Assembly: GCA_903862415.1 (NCBI GenBank)
Contig: CAIOYD010000037.1
Span: forward strand, 1-64,000
DNA length: 64,000 nucleotides
Reading direction: 5' to 3'
DNA from: an uncultured Oxalobacteraceae bacterium
GTDB lineage: Bacteria; Pseudomonadota; Gammaproteobacteria; Burkholderiales; Burkholderiaceae_D
Shown: positions 18,448-27,957 of the stretch, one piece after another
Layout: each line of letters begins with the position of its first letter
How positions within the stretch are numbered: position 1 is the stretch's first letter
Made by a program: the position numbers and the translations under genes
The notes under the pieces: generated by a model
Seen by the model: only the letters and a program-made list of their open reading frames with translations
Databases searched by the model: none
What the model was told of the DNA's origin: nothing

Positions 18448-21400
18448 TTACCCCATCTCAGCAATTTTCTTATCCACTTCATTGACGGCGACATGCTCAC
18501 CGGCGATAAACATATACATGGCCGGCACCACAAACAAGGTGAATAAGGTTCCGATCGCCATGCCGGTAAAAATCACCAGTCCCATAGCATAACGACCAGC
18601 CGCACCGGCACCGGAAGCAATCACCAGTGGCAGTACACCAAACACCATAGCCGCGGTCGTCATCAGAATCGGACGCAAACGTTCACTGGCTGCCTCTTCA
18701 ATCGCTGCCCGTTTATCGAGTCCCTTTTTACGTAACTGATTGGCAAATTCGACGATCAGAATACCGTGCTTACTGATTAAGCCCATCAGGGTAACCAGAC
18801 CCACCTGGGTATAAATATTAATCGAAGAAAATCCCCAGAAAATAAAGATGGTGGCACCAAACAGAGCCAGTGGCACCGACACCAGAATCACGATCGGATC
18901 ACGGAAACTTTCAAACTGCGCCGACAAGACCAAAAACACGATGATGACCGCAAAAGCCAGCGTGGTCACAAAGCCGCCGGATTCATTCATAAACTGGCGT
19001 GACTGGCCAGAATAATCAGCGTTATAACCACTGGGTGCAACTTCTTTCAAGGCCGCACGCATAATATCAAGCGCCTCACCCTGCGACACACCCGCCACAC
19101 CAGAAATGGTGATCGAATTTTGTTGCTGGAAGTGATTCACTGATTCAGGCACCACCTTGCGAGTAATGTGTCCAATGGTGCTGGCAGGGATCATTTCGCC
19201 CGTTGGTGTTTTCAGATAAAAATTCAGCAAATCATCGGGATTAAGACGATTCACCTGCAACACTTGCGGAATGACTTTATATGAACGACCGGCAATGGAA
19301 AAATAATTCACATAACTGCCACCCAAAGCCGCACCGAGCGCCTGACCGATATCCTCCTGGGTCATGCCCATGGTCGCGATTTTATCGCGATCAATTTCCA
19401 AAGTAGCCTCAGGCTTATCGAGTTTCAGATCGTTATCGAGGAAATAGAATTTACCTGAAGCCTGCACTTTGGCAATCACTTGTTGAGCGACACTGTTTAA
19501 GTTTTCAAACGGCTCAGTTGTGGTGATCAAAAACTGCACCGGAAAACCACCAGAACCTGGCAATGCCGGAAACTGGAAGGCCGCCACGCGCACACCGGCA
19601 ATTTTATTCCACTGATTTTGCAAATCCTGCTGCACCTGTTTGGCACTGCGATGACGCTGATCCCAGTCATTCAAAATCACACCACCAAAGCCGGCATTGA
19701 CCGAAGGCACGCCGGTGAGTTGAAACATTTGCTTATATTCAGGCAATGCTTTGGCAATTTTAAAAACCTGATCCGAATATCCCAACATCTGATCGGAATT
19801 GGCCGTCGGCGAACCAACAATTTGTGACAACACAATGCCCTGATCTTCTTCCGGCGCCAACTCTGAAGTCGACATACTGAACATGATCACCAAAAAGACA
19901 ATCAATATGGCGCTCATGGCAATAAGTACCTGCCAGGTGTTGAGCAGACTGTGTAACAGACGTTGATAACGCGCGCGAACTTTGTTAAAAGTACGGTCAA
20001 TCCACATCACAAAGCGACCGTTGTCTTGATCCGGATTGAAAAAATTTGCACACATCATCGGTGAGAGTGTCAATGCAATAACGCCGGACACGGCTACGGC
20101 GCCCGCGAGGGTGAAGGCAAATTCAGTAAACAAAGCGCCAGTCAGACCGCCACGAAAACCAATCGGCACGTACACCGCAATCAGCACCACCGTCATGGCC
20201 AGAATTGGACCGCCAAGTTCACGCGCAGCCAGCAGGGATGATTCCAGCGGTGACTTGCCTTCTTTCATGTGGCGATCCACATTTTCCACCACAATAATCG
20301 CATCATCGACGACCAGACCAATCGCCAACACCAGAGCCAGCAAAGTCAGCAGATTGATCGAATAACCCAGGAGCAGCATAACAAAGAAAGTACCGATGAG
20401 CGACAATGGCATGGCGACCACCGGAATCAAGACGGCACGGAAACTGCCCAGAAACAGGTAAATCACTACCGTCACAATCAACAGCGCTTCGAGCAGAGTT
20501 TTCACCACTTCGACAATCGAGGTGTTGATAAACTCGGTTGAGTCATACACAATTTTACCGGTCAGCCCCTGAGGCAATTCAGCCTGCACAGCCGGGAATG
20601 CTTTGCGCACCCGTGAGGCCACGGTGAGAATATTGGCATCTGGGGCAATTTTAATCCCGATAAATACCGAACGAACGCCATTGAAGGCCACGTTAAAATC
20701 GTAATTTTCCGAACCCAGACTGACGGTAGCAACATCGTCAAGCCGGACGATGGCACCATTATTCTGCTTAATCGCCAATTTTTTGAACTCATCCACTGAA
20801 TGTAAATCGGTGCCGGCGGTGAGCGGAATCGTTACCATCTGACCTTTGGAAGCACCCAGAGCAGTAAGGTAATTATTTTTGGATAATGCGGCACTGACTT
20901 CGGCTGCTGTTACGCCAAAGGCAGCCATTTTGTCTTTATCCAACCAGGCACGCAGAGCAAAAGTACGACCGCCGAGAATTTCTGCGGTTTGCACTCCTTC
21001 AATGGCATCGAGTTTCGGCTTAACTACCCGTAACAGAAAATCAGTGACATTATTGGTTGGCAAGGTATCGCTGTAAAAACCCATATACATGGCATCGGTA
21101 TCCTGGCCGGTTTTCACCGTCAATACCGGAGCCTGTGCCTGAGGTGGCAACTGATTTTTAACCGAATTAACCTGGGTATTGATTTCAGTCAGTGCGCGAT
21201 TGGCATCGTAATTAAGGCGCAGCGTTGCCGTAATGGTGGAGACACCGCTGATGCTCGAGGACGACAGGTAATCGATCCCCTGTGCCTGAGCAATGGCAGA
21301 TTCCAGCGGCTGGGTAATAAACCCGGCCACTGTTTGAGCATCCGCACCATAGTAAGCAGTCGACACCGTCACTACGGCATTCTGGGTTTTCGGATATTGG

Positions 21401-21504
21401 CTCACTGAAAGCGAAAACAGGGATTTCAATCCCAGCACCACTATCAGCAGGCTGACCACCATCGCCAATACCGGGCGACGGATAAAAAGATCGGTAAATT
21501 TCAT
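18448..21504 (-). CDS. RND multidrug efflux pump permease (HAE1 family)
   Basis: Inner-membrane proton-driven pump of the AcrB/MexB class, 1018 residues from the ATG at 21504 (AGAGG eight bases upstream). It begins MKFTDLFIRRPVLAMVVSLL and has 12 helices with two large periplasmic loops. TM4 has LALVLAIGLVVDDAIIVVEN, the paired aspartates of the proton relay, and the C-terminal half has GLVTLMGLISKHGILIVEFAN. The sequence family is closer to the MexK/OqxB-like group than to AcrB itself, from memory. It is the third gene after the outer-membrane factor and adaptor; the adaptor stop lies 10 bases upstream. No regulator gene adjoins the operon, and the substrate is unknown. Confidence 0.94.
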   Translation of the reverse strand: MKFTDLFIRRPVLAMVVSLLIVVLGLKSLFSLSVSQYPKTQNAVVTVSTAYYGADAQTVAGFITQPLESAIAQAQGIDYLSSSSISGVSTITATLRLNYDANRALTEINTQVNSVKNQLPPQAQAPVLTVKTGQDTDAMYMGFYSDTLPTNNVTDFLLRVVKPKLDAIEGVQTAEILGGRTFALRAWLDKDKMAAFGVTAAEVSAALSKNNYLTALGASKGQMVTIPLTAGTDLHSVDEFKKLAIKQNNGAIVRLDDVATVSLGSENYDFNVAFNGVRSVFIGIKIAPDANILTVASRVRKAFPAVQAELPQGLTGKIVYDSTEFINTSIVEVVKTLLEALLIVTVVIYLFLGSFRAVLIPVVAMPLSLIGTFFVMLLLGYSINLLTLLALVLAIGLVVDDAIIVVENVDRHMKEGKSPLESSLLAARELGGPILAMTVVLIAVYVPIGFRGGLTGALFTEFAFTLAGAVAVSGVIALTLSPMMCANFFNPDQDNGRFVMWIDRTFNKVRARYQRLLHSLLNTWQVLIAMSAILIVFLVIMFSMSTSELAPEEDQGIVLSQIVGSPTANSDQMLGYSDQVFKIAKALPEYKQMFQLTGVPSVNAGFGGVILNDWDQRHRSAKQVQQDLQNQWNKIAGVRVAAFQFPALPGSGGFPVQFLITTTEPFENLNSVAQQVIAKVQASGKFYFLDNDLKLDKPEATLEIDRDKIATMGMTQEDIGQALGAALGGSYVNYFSIAGRSYKVIPQVLQVNRLNPDDLLNFYLKTPTGEMIPASTIGHITRKVVPESVNHFQQQNSITISGVAGVSQGEALDIMRAALKEVAPSGYNADYSGQSRQFMNESGGFVTTLAFAVIIVFLVLSAQFESFRDPIVILVSVPLALFGATIFIFWGFSSINIYTQVGLVTLMGLISKHGILIVEFANQLRKKGLDKRAAIEEAASERLRPILMTTAAMVFGVLPLVIASGAGAAGRYAMGLVIFTGMAIGTLFTLFVVPAMYMFIAGEHVAVNEVDKKIAEMG

Positions 21505-21514
21505 TGCTGGCCTC

Positions 21515-22642
21515 TTAATGTTCTTGAGGCGTCGGATGCGCATCATTAGCTGGCTGCACCGAATTATCCACCACGATCATGGTGTCATTTTTCAGCTTTA
21601 GCTGACCGCTGGTGACCACTTCCTGTCCAGCCTGCAAACCAGAGGTAATCTCAACCTGGTCCCCACGCGTGGCGCCGGTGGTGACAAACAGCTGCTTGAC
21701 CGCCAGGGTCGGATTGCCTTTATCATCCTTTTTATCACCCGGTTTAACTACAAACACGGTCGATCCATACGGATTGTAGGTGATGGCGGTTTGCGGCAAG
21801 GTGATGAACTTGCCTTTTACACCCACTTCGAGTGAGACATTGGCAAACATGCCTGGCAACAGCTGCTGCTGTTGATTACTCAATTTGGCCTGCACCTGGA
21901 CATTGCGACTCGCCGTATCGATCACCGGATTAATCGCATTGACTTTGCCTGGAAAGCTAACACCCGGGAAGGCGTCACTGAGCACGGTCAAATGCTGATT
22001 CACTTTAAGTACGCCACTTTGTTTTTGCGGAATCGAGAAATTCACATACACAGGATCGATGGTTTGCAAACTGACGAGCTTATCGCCCGGATTCACATAT
22101 TGTCCCGGGTTGATGGCAGTAATACCCAGACGTCCGGAAAAAGGTGCCCGGATGGTTTTCTTTTCTACCTGTGCCTGTTGTTGCTCCACCAGCGCCAGCT
22201 TGCTTTTTAAATCGGCTTTATCGGCATCCACCTGTGCCTGACTGACACCGGCAACAGCCAACAGCGCTTCATCGCGCTTCACTACGGTAGCAGCCAGATC
22301 CGCGGCGGCTTGCTGAGCATGCAGCTGGGCGATATCGGCATCAGCATTGAGCTCAAACAGCACCGCATGCTTTTTCACATCCTGACCCGACTTGAATTTG
22401 ATTTCACGTACCAGTCCGGCAATTTCTGCCGATATATCGACACCACGGTAGGCAGTCACGGTACCGACCGAAGCCAGTTCTGGTTGCCATTCCACGGCCG
22501 CCACTTTGGTGGTTGATACCGTCTGGGCAAATGGTTTGGGAGCACTGGCAATGAGTTGTCTGATTTGCAGAAACTTGCCGATCGCTAAACCGGCCAGCAG
22601 TACAACGATGCATCCCAGCATAATGAACATACGCTTAGTCAT
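21515..22642 (-). CDS. RND efflux periplasmic adaptor (membrane fusion protein)
   Basis: A 375-residue HlyD/AcrA-type adaptor linking the RND pump to the outer-membrane channel. The N-terminus has one membrane anchor (MLGCIVVLLAGLAIGKFL). The biotinyl-lipoyl halves (GVDISAEIAGLVREIKFKSG; TIRAPFSGRLGITAINPGQY) flank a short alpha-hairpin rich in Ala/Gln/Lys (about 100-165), then come the beta-barrel (VYVNFSIPQKQ) and membrane-proximal domains. A spaced GGGAAA site precedes the ATG. It lies between the outer-membrane factor gene, 62 bases upstream, and the pump gene, 10 bases downstream. Confidence 0.93.
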   Translation of the reverse strand: MTKRMFIMLGCIVVLLAGLAIGKFLQIRQLIASAPKPFAQTVSTTKVAAVEWQPELASVGTVTAYRGVDISAEIAGLVREIKFKSGQDVKKHAVLFELNADADIAQLHAQQAAADLAATVVKRDEALLAVAGVSQAQVDADKADLKSKLALVEQQQAQVEKKTIRAPFSGRLGITAINPGQYVNPGDKLVSLQTIDPVYVNFSIPQKQSGVLKVNQHLTVLSDAFPGVSFPGKVNAINPVIDTASRNVQVQAKLSNQQQQLLPGMFANVSLEVGVKGKFITLPQTAITYNPYGSTVFVVKPGDKKDDKGNPTLAVKQLFVTTGATRGDQVEITSGLQAGQEVVTSGQLKLKNDTMIVVDNSVQPANDAHPTPQEH

Positions 22643-22704
22643 GAATATTTTCCCTTACAGGTTCAAAATAAAATAAGTAGTAATCCGTCACCGGCCAACA
22701 ATGT

Positions 22705-24207
22705 TTATTGGGCCGGGTGTGAAATATCGTTCAGTTCAGTACGGTTCCACCAGCCGCCACCGAGCGACTGAAACAGGGCCGCGGTATCGGCATAACGTGC
22801 CGCCTGAGCCTGTATCAATCCGATATGCGCTGCCTGATAAGTCCGCTTGGCATCGAGCAACACCAGTGAATTAATCGCGCCAAACTGGTATTGTTGCTGC
22901 GCCAGTTCCAGCGTCTGTTTGGCCATGGTGTCCACTTCTACCTGTTGTTGTAAACTGTTGGCATCAAAATCAAGCGCCTGCAAACTGTCAGCCACACTTT
23001 GAAAAGCGGTCAGCACGGTCGCACGGTATTGCGCATCAGCCTGATCATAAACCGCCACCGCTGCACGCTTTTTGGCCGACAAAGCTCCGGCATTGAAAAT
23101 GGGCTGGGTAACGCCGCCGGCAATACTCCACAAGCTCCAGCCTTTACCAAATAAATCGCCGCTATTTGTAGCTGCTGAACCGTAGCTGGCCGTCAGATTA
23201 ATTTGCGGATATTGATTGGCTGTAGCCACGCCAATTCCGGCACTGGCCTGATGCAACAAGGCTTCACTGGCACGAATATCCGGACGCTGGCGCACCAACG
23301 CTGAGGGGATGGACAACGGCAATTCAGCCGGCAACTGCAGCGTAGCCAGATCGAATTCAGGCAAATCACCCTCGCCCGGTAACTGTCCCGCATACACCGC
23401 TAACTGATTGCGGGTTTGCTGCAGGGCCTTTTCCAGGGCTGGCAAATTGGCACGAGTCTGGGCCAGCAAATTACGTTGCGCCAGCGCGCTGGCTTTGGGA
23501 ATGGCTCCGAGCGCCAGTTGTTGCTCAATGACGTCAAGCTGGGTAGATTGTGCGGTAATGATTTCTTGGGTGGCCTTGATCTGAGCGCGCAAAGAAGCTT
23601 CTCTGATGGCACCCGTGACCACGTTGGCAGTGAGCGCCAGATAAGCGGCTTCTACCTGAAACTGCTGGAATTCCACCACTGCCTGAGTGCTTTCAAGAGC
23701 ACGACGATTGCCACCAAAGACATCAAGTGAATAGGAAACATTCACCGATGCATTATACAAATTGTATAATGCACCGCCGGGTACATTGGTCGAAACCGCC
23801 GAAGCCAGATTGCGACTCACGCCTGCGTTGGCTGTGACGGTTGGATAGTTCGTAGTTCCAGACTGGGCGTGATAATTTTCTTGCGCAGAACGCAGGGCTG
23901 CCTGAGCCGCCGCCAGATTAGGACTGTGCGCCAAAGCGCGGCGGATTAACTGATCCAGATTATCGGAATGAAACACACTCCACCACTGGGCAGGAATATC
24001 CTGCGCAGCAATAACCGTCTGCGCTATTCCCGCTGCACCTTCGGAGGCTGGCGTTGGCTTGCCTGCGCCAGGGAATACGGCATTACCCGTGGCCACCTGC
24101 GGAGTTTTAAAATCAGGACCAACCGCACAGGCGCTGAGCAACAGACTTAACATTAACCCGGTGAGTGCGGGTATCGACTTTGCCGCCCTGTTCAAACTGT
24201 TAGGCAT
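22705..24207 (-). CDS. Outer-membrane efflux lipoprotein (NodT/OprM family)
   Basis: TolC-like trimeric channel subunit of 500 residues. The signal peptide ends in a lipobox LLLSAC (then AVGPDFKTP), so the mature protein is probably acylated on Cys. Two OEP repeats follow, with long amphipathic helices rich in Ala/Gln (for example RALAHSPNLAAAQAALRSAQ; LVRQRPDIRASEALLHQA). I start at the ATG at 24207 with GGAAAAG upstream; an in-frame TTG at 24222 is possible. It is the first gene of the efflux operon, which is unusual because the channel gene normally comes last. A small hairpin overlaps its stop codon (22691-22716). Confidence 0.92.
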   Translation of the reverse strand: MPNSLNRAAKSIPALTGLMLSLLLSACAVGPDFKTPQVATGNAVFPGAGKPTPASEGAAGIAQTVIAAQDIPAQWWSVFHSDNLDQLIRRALAHSPNLAAAQAALRSAQENYHAQSGTTNYPTVTANAGVSRNLASAVSTNVPGGALYNLYNASVNVSYSLDVFGGNRRALESTQAVVEFQQFQVEAAYLALTANVVTGAIREASLRAQIKATQEIITAQSTQLDVIEQQLALGAIPKASALAQRNLLAQTRANLPALEKALQQTRNQLAVYAGQLPGEGDLPEFDLATLQLPAELPLSIPSALVRQRPDIRASEALLHQASAGIGVATANQYPQINLTASYGSAATNSGDLFGKGWSLWSIAGGVTQPIFNAGALSAKKRAAVAVYDQADAQYRATVLTAFQSVADSLQALDFDANSLQQQVEVDTMAKQTLELAQQQYQFGAINSLVLLDAKRTYQAAHIGLIQAQAARYADTAALFQSLGGGWWNRTELNDISHPAQ

Positions 24208-24369
24208 TTTCTTTTCCACCAAAAAACTCCCGATAATTTCATGCTGCGTGATTAATTTGCCAATATACGCAATAGCAATGCTTATTTATCAATAAAGCCG
24301 CACAAATAGTTAATGACTCAAAAGTCAGAAACGAATTATACCGCTTTTTTTAAAAACATTTCTTTAACT

Positions 24370-26256
24370 TTATTTCCACTCACCACGTAATTCCTGAACG
24401 CAATGTCGCAGATATTCGGGACTGGCCTGAGTTGCATTAACCGGTTGCCCGACAATCAATTCCAACCGCGAAAACAATCCGCGCCGGAAGGCACGCTCAA
24501 ATGGATTACCACCGCTGCGACTGTAAATACTGCCCCACAAACCGCGCAATGCCATGGGAATCACCGGGACCGGTGTACGGCTCAAAATTTGCTGTATACC
24601 GTTTTTAAACGGATTGACTTCACCGTGTTCCGTCAGCCGCCCTTCCGGGAAAATACACACCAGATCGCCCTCATGCAAGGCCTTGGCGATATCCACAAAA
24701 GCATGCTCCATGATCCAGGGATTTTCTTTGGCCGTGGAGATGGGTATGGCTTTGGCGGTTTTAAACAACCAGGAAATCACCGGTAAATTAAAAATCCGGT
24801 AATCCATCACAAACCGGATCGGTCGTGGCGCACAGGCGGCAATCACTAACGCATCAAGATAACTGACATGGTTGCAGACCAGTATCGCTGCGCCGTTGGC
24901 GGGAATACGATCAATATCAATACCGCGTACTTTATGAATGGTATGAACCAATGCCCAGACCAAAAAGCGCAGTAAAAATTCCGGCACAACGGTAAAGATA
25001 TATAAAGCCACCAGCGCATTCAGGCAGGCGGTAACAAGAAATATCTGTGGAATCGACAAACCACATCGCAGCATGACCATCGCGGAGAGGGCAGCCACCA
25101 CCATGAAAAGGGAATTTAAAATATTCATCCCGGCAATGGTGCGCGACATATGTTGCGGATCACAGCGGGTTTGAATCAGGGCAAATAAGGGCACGATATA
25201 GAGGCCACCAAAAATACCGATGCCGACGATATCGAATAAAATCTTCCAGCTGCCGGGAAGCACAATAAATTGCCACAGATCGACCGTCGCAACATTCACA
25301 TAATGGGTACTGGAAAGATATAGATCGATACCGAATAAGGACAGACCAAAAGCACCAAAGGGTACCAGACCGATTTCCACCTTGTGACCGGAAAGCCGTT
25401 CGCACAACAATGAACCGGCGCCAATACCGACAGAAAATACCGCCAGCAGCAACACAAAAACACTGTGATCGCCATGCAGATATACTTTGGCATATTGCGG
25501 AAACTGCGCCAGCACGATAGCACCATAAAACCAGAACCAGGAATTGGCCAGCAGCGATAAAAATACCGGACGGTTGTGGCTGGAAAAGCCAATATTGCGC
25601 ACTGTTTCGGTAAACGGATTCCAGTTCATCACCAGATCAGGTGCCGGTGCCGGTGAAAGAGGAATTTTCCAGCTCATGGCACAGCCCAGCAAAGCAATAC
25701 CGATGGTGCCGAGTGCCACCAGATGAATTCCCCAGGGCTGGTGTACTACGAGCAAGGCGCCGAGCATTTCGCCCAGCAAAATGCCCACGAACGTCCCCAT
25801 TTCAACGATGCCATTGCCGCCCACGAGCTCATCGGTTTTCAAATGCTGTGGCAAATAGGCATATTTTACCGGACCAAACAGGGTGGAATGCAATCCCATG
25901 CCAGCCACGGCCGCCACCAGCAACCACAACTGATGGGAAAACCAACCAAGAGCAGCGACGGACATAATTAACACTTCGAGCAGCTTAACGGCGCGTGCCA
26001 GCCGCCCTTTTTCTACCTTGTCGGCAATTTGTCCGGCACTGGCCGAAAACAGCATGAAGGGCAAAATAAACAGCCCCGGAATGAGCTGATTCAACTGCCC
26101 CACATCCATCGCAGTCCAGCTCAGGGCATCAAAAGTCAGCACAGTGAGCAAAGCGGTCTTGAACACATTATCATTGAGGGCGCCAAGAAACTGGGTCCAG
26201 AAAAACGGGGCAAAGCGTCGCTGTAGCAGTAAGGAAAATTGGCTGGCTGGTTTCAT
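24370..26256 (-). CDS. LplT-like MFS transporter fused to PlsC-type acyltransferase
   Basis: A 628-residue fusion. Residues about 1-410 form a 12-helix MFS domain resembling the lysophospholipid flippase LplT (FFWTQFLGALNDNVFKTALL near the start). Residues about 430-628 form an AGPAT/PlsC acyltransferase with the NHVSYLDAL motif (HxxxxD catalytic pair), FPEGRLT and PVIPMALRG. Together they should flip lysophospholipids inward across the inner membrane and reacylate them, the role of LplT plus the N-terminal part of Aas in E. coli. Unlike full three-domain fusions it lacks the AMP-binding acyl-ACP synthetase domain. The start at 26256 is chosen by similarity; the frame is open to 26304. Confidence 0.88.
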   Translation of the reverse strand: MKPASQFSLLLQRRFAPFFWTQFLGALNDNVFKTALLTVLTFDALSWTAMDVGQLNQLIPGLFILPFMLFSASAGQIADKVEKGRLARAVKLLEVLIMSVAALGWFSHQLWLLVAAVAGMGLHSTLFGPVKYAYLPQHLKTDELVGGNGIVEMGTFVGILLGEMLGALLVVHQPWGIHLVALGTIGIALLGCAMSWKIPLSPAPAPDLVMNWNPFTETVRNIGFSSHNRPVFLSLLANSWFWFYGAIVLAQFPQYAKVYLHGDHSVFVLLLAVFSVGIGAGSLLCERLSGHKVEIGLVPFGAFGLSLFGIDLYLSSTHYVNVATVDLWQFIVLPGSWKILFDIVGIGIFGGLYIVPLFALIQTRCDPQHMSRTIAGMNILNSLFMVVAALSAMVMLRCGLSIPQIFLVTACLNALVALYIFTVVPEFLLRFLVWALVHTIHKVRGIDIDRIPANGAAILVCNHVSYLDALVIAACAPRPIRFVMDYRIFNLPVISWLFKTAKAIPISTAKENPWIMEHAFVDIAKALHEGDLVCIFPEGRLTEHGEVNPFKNGIQQILSRTPVPVIPMALRGLWGSIYSRSGGNPFERAFRRGLFSRLELIVGQPVNATQASPEYLRHCVQELRGEWK

Positions 26257-26393
26257 TTTTATAATTGATTCTGGACAATTCAGCGAATATACATCAACAT
26301 CCACTTTTATGCAGCCGTCGCCACACGCCTTTCCCTATAGGAACTGATGATGGCTGATTTTTTACCACCCACTACTTACCTGAACCAAACACC

Positions 26394-26855
26394 ATGAAAA
26401 CACTGCAACTCGCCACCCTGCTGTTATCCTGCGTCTGCGGACTGACGCTGGCGCAAACCAGTCCGGAAGCCGCCACCGAACCGATGACCGTTGCCAGCGC
26501 GCCGAATAAAATTACTTCACTGATTAAAATTGATGAAAAAATCGGCAACGGCAATGAAGCCAGCCCGGGTTTATATATTGATGTACATTACACCGGCTGG
26601 CTGTATGATCCGAAAGTGCCCAATAAACATGGTGCCCAGTTTGACAGCTCACGCGACTCAGGTCAGCCACTGACATTTCAGCTCGATGCCAGACAGGTCA
26701 TACGCGGATGGGATATGGGAGTCAAAGGAATGAAGGTTGGCGGCAAACGTACCCTGATTATTCCGGGTTATCTGGCCTATGGCCCCAAGGGCAGCAACTC
26801 GATCCCGCCGAATGCCACGCTGATTTTTGATGTTGAAGTGATGGCGGTGAAATAA
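26394..26855 (+). CDS. Periplasmic FKBP-type peptidyl-prolyl isomerase
   Basis: A 153-residue exported FKBP. A signal peptide (MKTLQLATLLLSCVCGLTLAQ) is followed by one FKBP domain (about 45-153) with the usual blocks: YIDVHYTGWLYD, FDSSRDSGQPLTFQL, VIRGWDMGVKGMKVGGKRTL, IPGYLAYGPKG and IPPNATLIFDVEV. The active-site Tyr, Phe, Asp and Trp positions appear conserved, so it should be active in cis-trans prolyl isomerisation in the periplasm. It is a single gene, convergent with cheV across a hairpin. Client proteins are unknown. Confidence 0.92.
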   Translation: MKTLQLATLLLSCVCGLTLAQTSPEAATEPMTVASAPNKITSLIKIDEKIGNGNEASPGLYIDVHYTGWLYDPKVPNKHGAQFDSSRDSGQPLTFQLDARQVIRGWDMGVKGMKVGGKRTLIIPGYLAYGPKGSNSIPPNATLIFDVEVMAVK

Positions 26856-26859
26856 ACCT

Positions 26860-26888
26860 GCCGGGAGCCTGCATGGCAGGTTCCCGGC
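26860..26888. terminator. Bidirectional hairpin between fkbp and cheV
   Basis: A 13-bp stem (GCCGGGAGCCTGC / GCAGGTTCCCGGC with one mismatch or wobble pair) with a 3-base loop lies between two convergent stops. There is no real U-run, so it may terminate inefficiently or just protect 3' ends. Confidence 0.6.
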
Positions 26889-26896
26889 AACCTGAC

Positions 26897-27868
26897 TTAA
26901 ATGGTTTTCATCTTAAAATCTGACAACACCTTACGTATGGTCGAAGCCAGCTCTTCGGCCACAAACTTGGCCACATAGGCATCAGCACCGACATTTTTGA
27001 CATGTTCTTCATTGGTGGAACCAGTCAGGGAAGAATGTATCACCACCGGCAAATTCTGGAACCGGGTGTCATGCTTGATTTTTCTGGTGAGTGTAAAGCC
27101 ATCCATTTCCGGCATTTCCAGATCGGTGAGCACCAGCGCCACCTTGTCGTGGATATTTTTACCCTGGGCTTCAACTTCGTTGGATAAGGCTTGCAGACGC
27201 TCCCAGCATTCTTTACCGGTTTTGGTCATAATGAACGGTGCACCCATGGCGGTCAGACCGCGTTCGATCAGAGTACGGGCCATATGAGAATCATCAGCCG
27301 CCAAAATCAGTGTTCCAGGTGGTAACAACAACGATGGGCCCACAGTTTTGGCATCAATTTCAGGTTCTTCTGGCTGAATCGCGCGCAGAATTTGCTCAAC
27401 ATCGAGTACCTGAGCCAAGCGGGTGTTGGCAATATCACCATCGAGACGGGCAATACTGGTCACCATGCCAGCTACTGAGCTCGATTCTGCCGACAATACC
27501 TGCCCCCAGTCCAGACGAACAATTTCTTCCACCGATTCGACCGCAAAACCCTGAGTGGAACGTGCATATTCCGTCACCAACAGGATATTGAGCCCGGAAC
27601 TGGGCACGCAGCCAACTACAGCTGGCAAATCAATTACCGGAATAATCTGTCCGCGCAGGTTAACCACACCAAGCATATTATCGACCGCACCAGCGACCTC
27701 GGTAATACTGGGCATAGCAACAATTTCACGCACTTTAAAAACGTTAATGCCAAACAATTCAGAATGGGAGGTATGTTTTGCCTCACCTAGACGGAATAGC
27801 AACAATTCAAACTTGTTTGATGCTGTTAAATTAGTACGTTCATCAATTTCTTGTTGAATTGAACTCAT
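26897..27868 (-). CDS. cheV: Chemotaxis coupling/receiver protein CheV
   Basis: A 323-residue CheW-receiver hybrid. Residues about 15-165 are the CheW-like coupling domain (FGINVFKVREIVAMPSITEV, MLGVVNLRGQIIPVIDLP). Residues about 190-315 are a receiver with the acidic pair ILAADDSHMA and phospho-acceptor Asp in VLTDLEMPEMDGF, plus the usual Thr/Ser and Lys (VIHSSLTGS; YVAKF). CheV couples chemoreceptors to CheA and may buffer phosphate for adaptation. GGAGG precedes the ATG. There is no other chemotaxis gene nearby, so it is a dispersed member of the motility regulon. Confidence 0.94.
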   Translation of the reverse strand: MSSIQQEIDERTNLTASNKFELLLFRLGEAKHTSHSELFGINVFKVREIVAMPSITEVAGAVDNMLGVVNLRGQIIPVIDLPAVVGCVPSSGLNILLVTEYARSTQGFAVESVEEIVRLDWGQVLSAESSSVAGMVTSIARLDGDIANTRLAQVLDVEQILRAIQPEEPEIDAKTVGPSLLLPPGTLILAADDSHMARTLIERGLTAMGAPFIMTKTGKECWERLQALSNEVEAQGKNIHDKVALVLTDLEMPEMDGFTLTRKIKHDTRFQNLPVVIHSSLTGSTNEEHVKNVGADAYVAKFVAEELASTIRKVLSDFKMKTI

Positions 27869-27957
27869 GTTACCTCCAAGCAGTCGTCGAATTTACCCAG
27901 TTATGAATAGATTATAGTGACGATTTCTAAACAGGCTAGGCATTTCCATCGGAAAAC

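Noticed and set aside
22691-22716. Hairpin overlapping the outer-membrane factor stop codon
   Set aside because: The stem is 6 + 4 bp with a 2-base bulge and no U-run; too weak to call a terminator, mentioned only in context.
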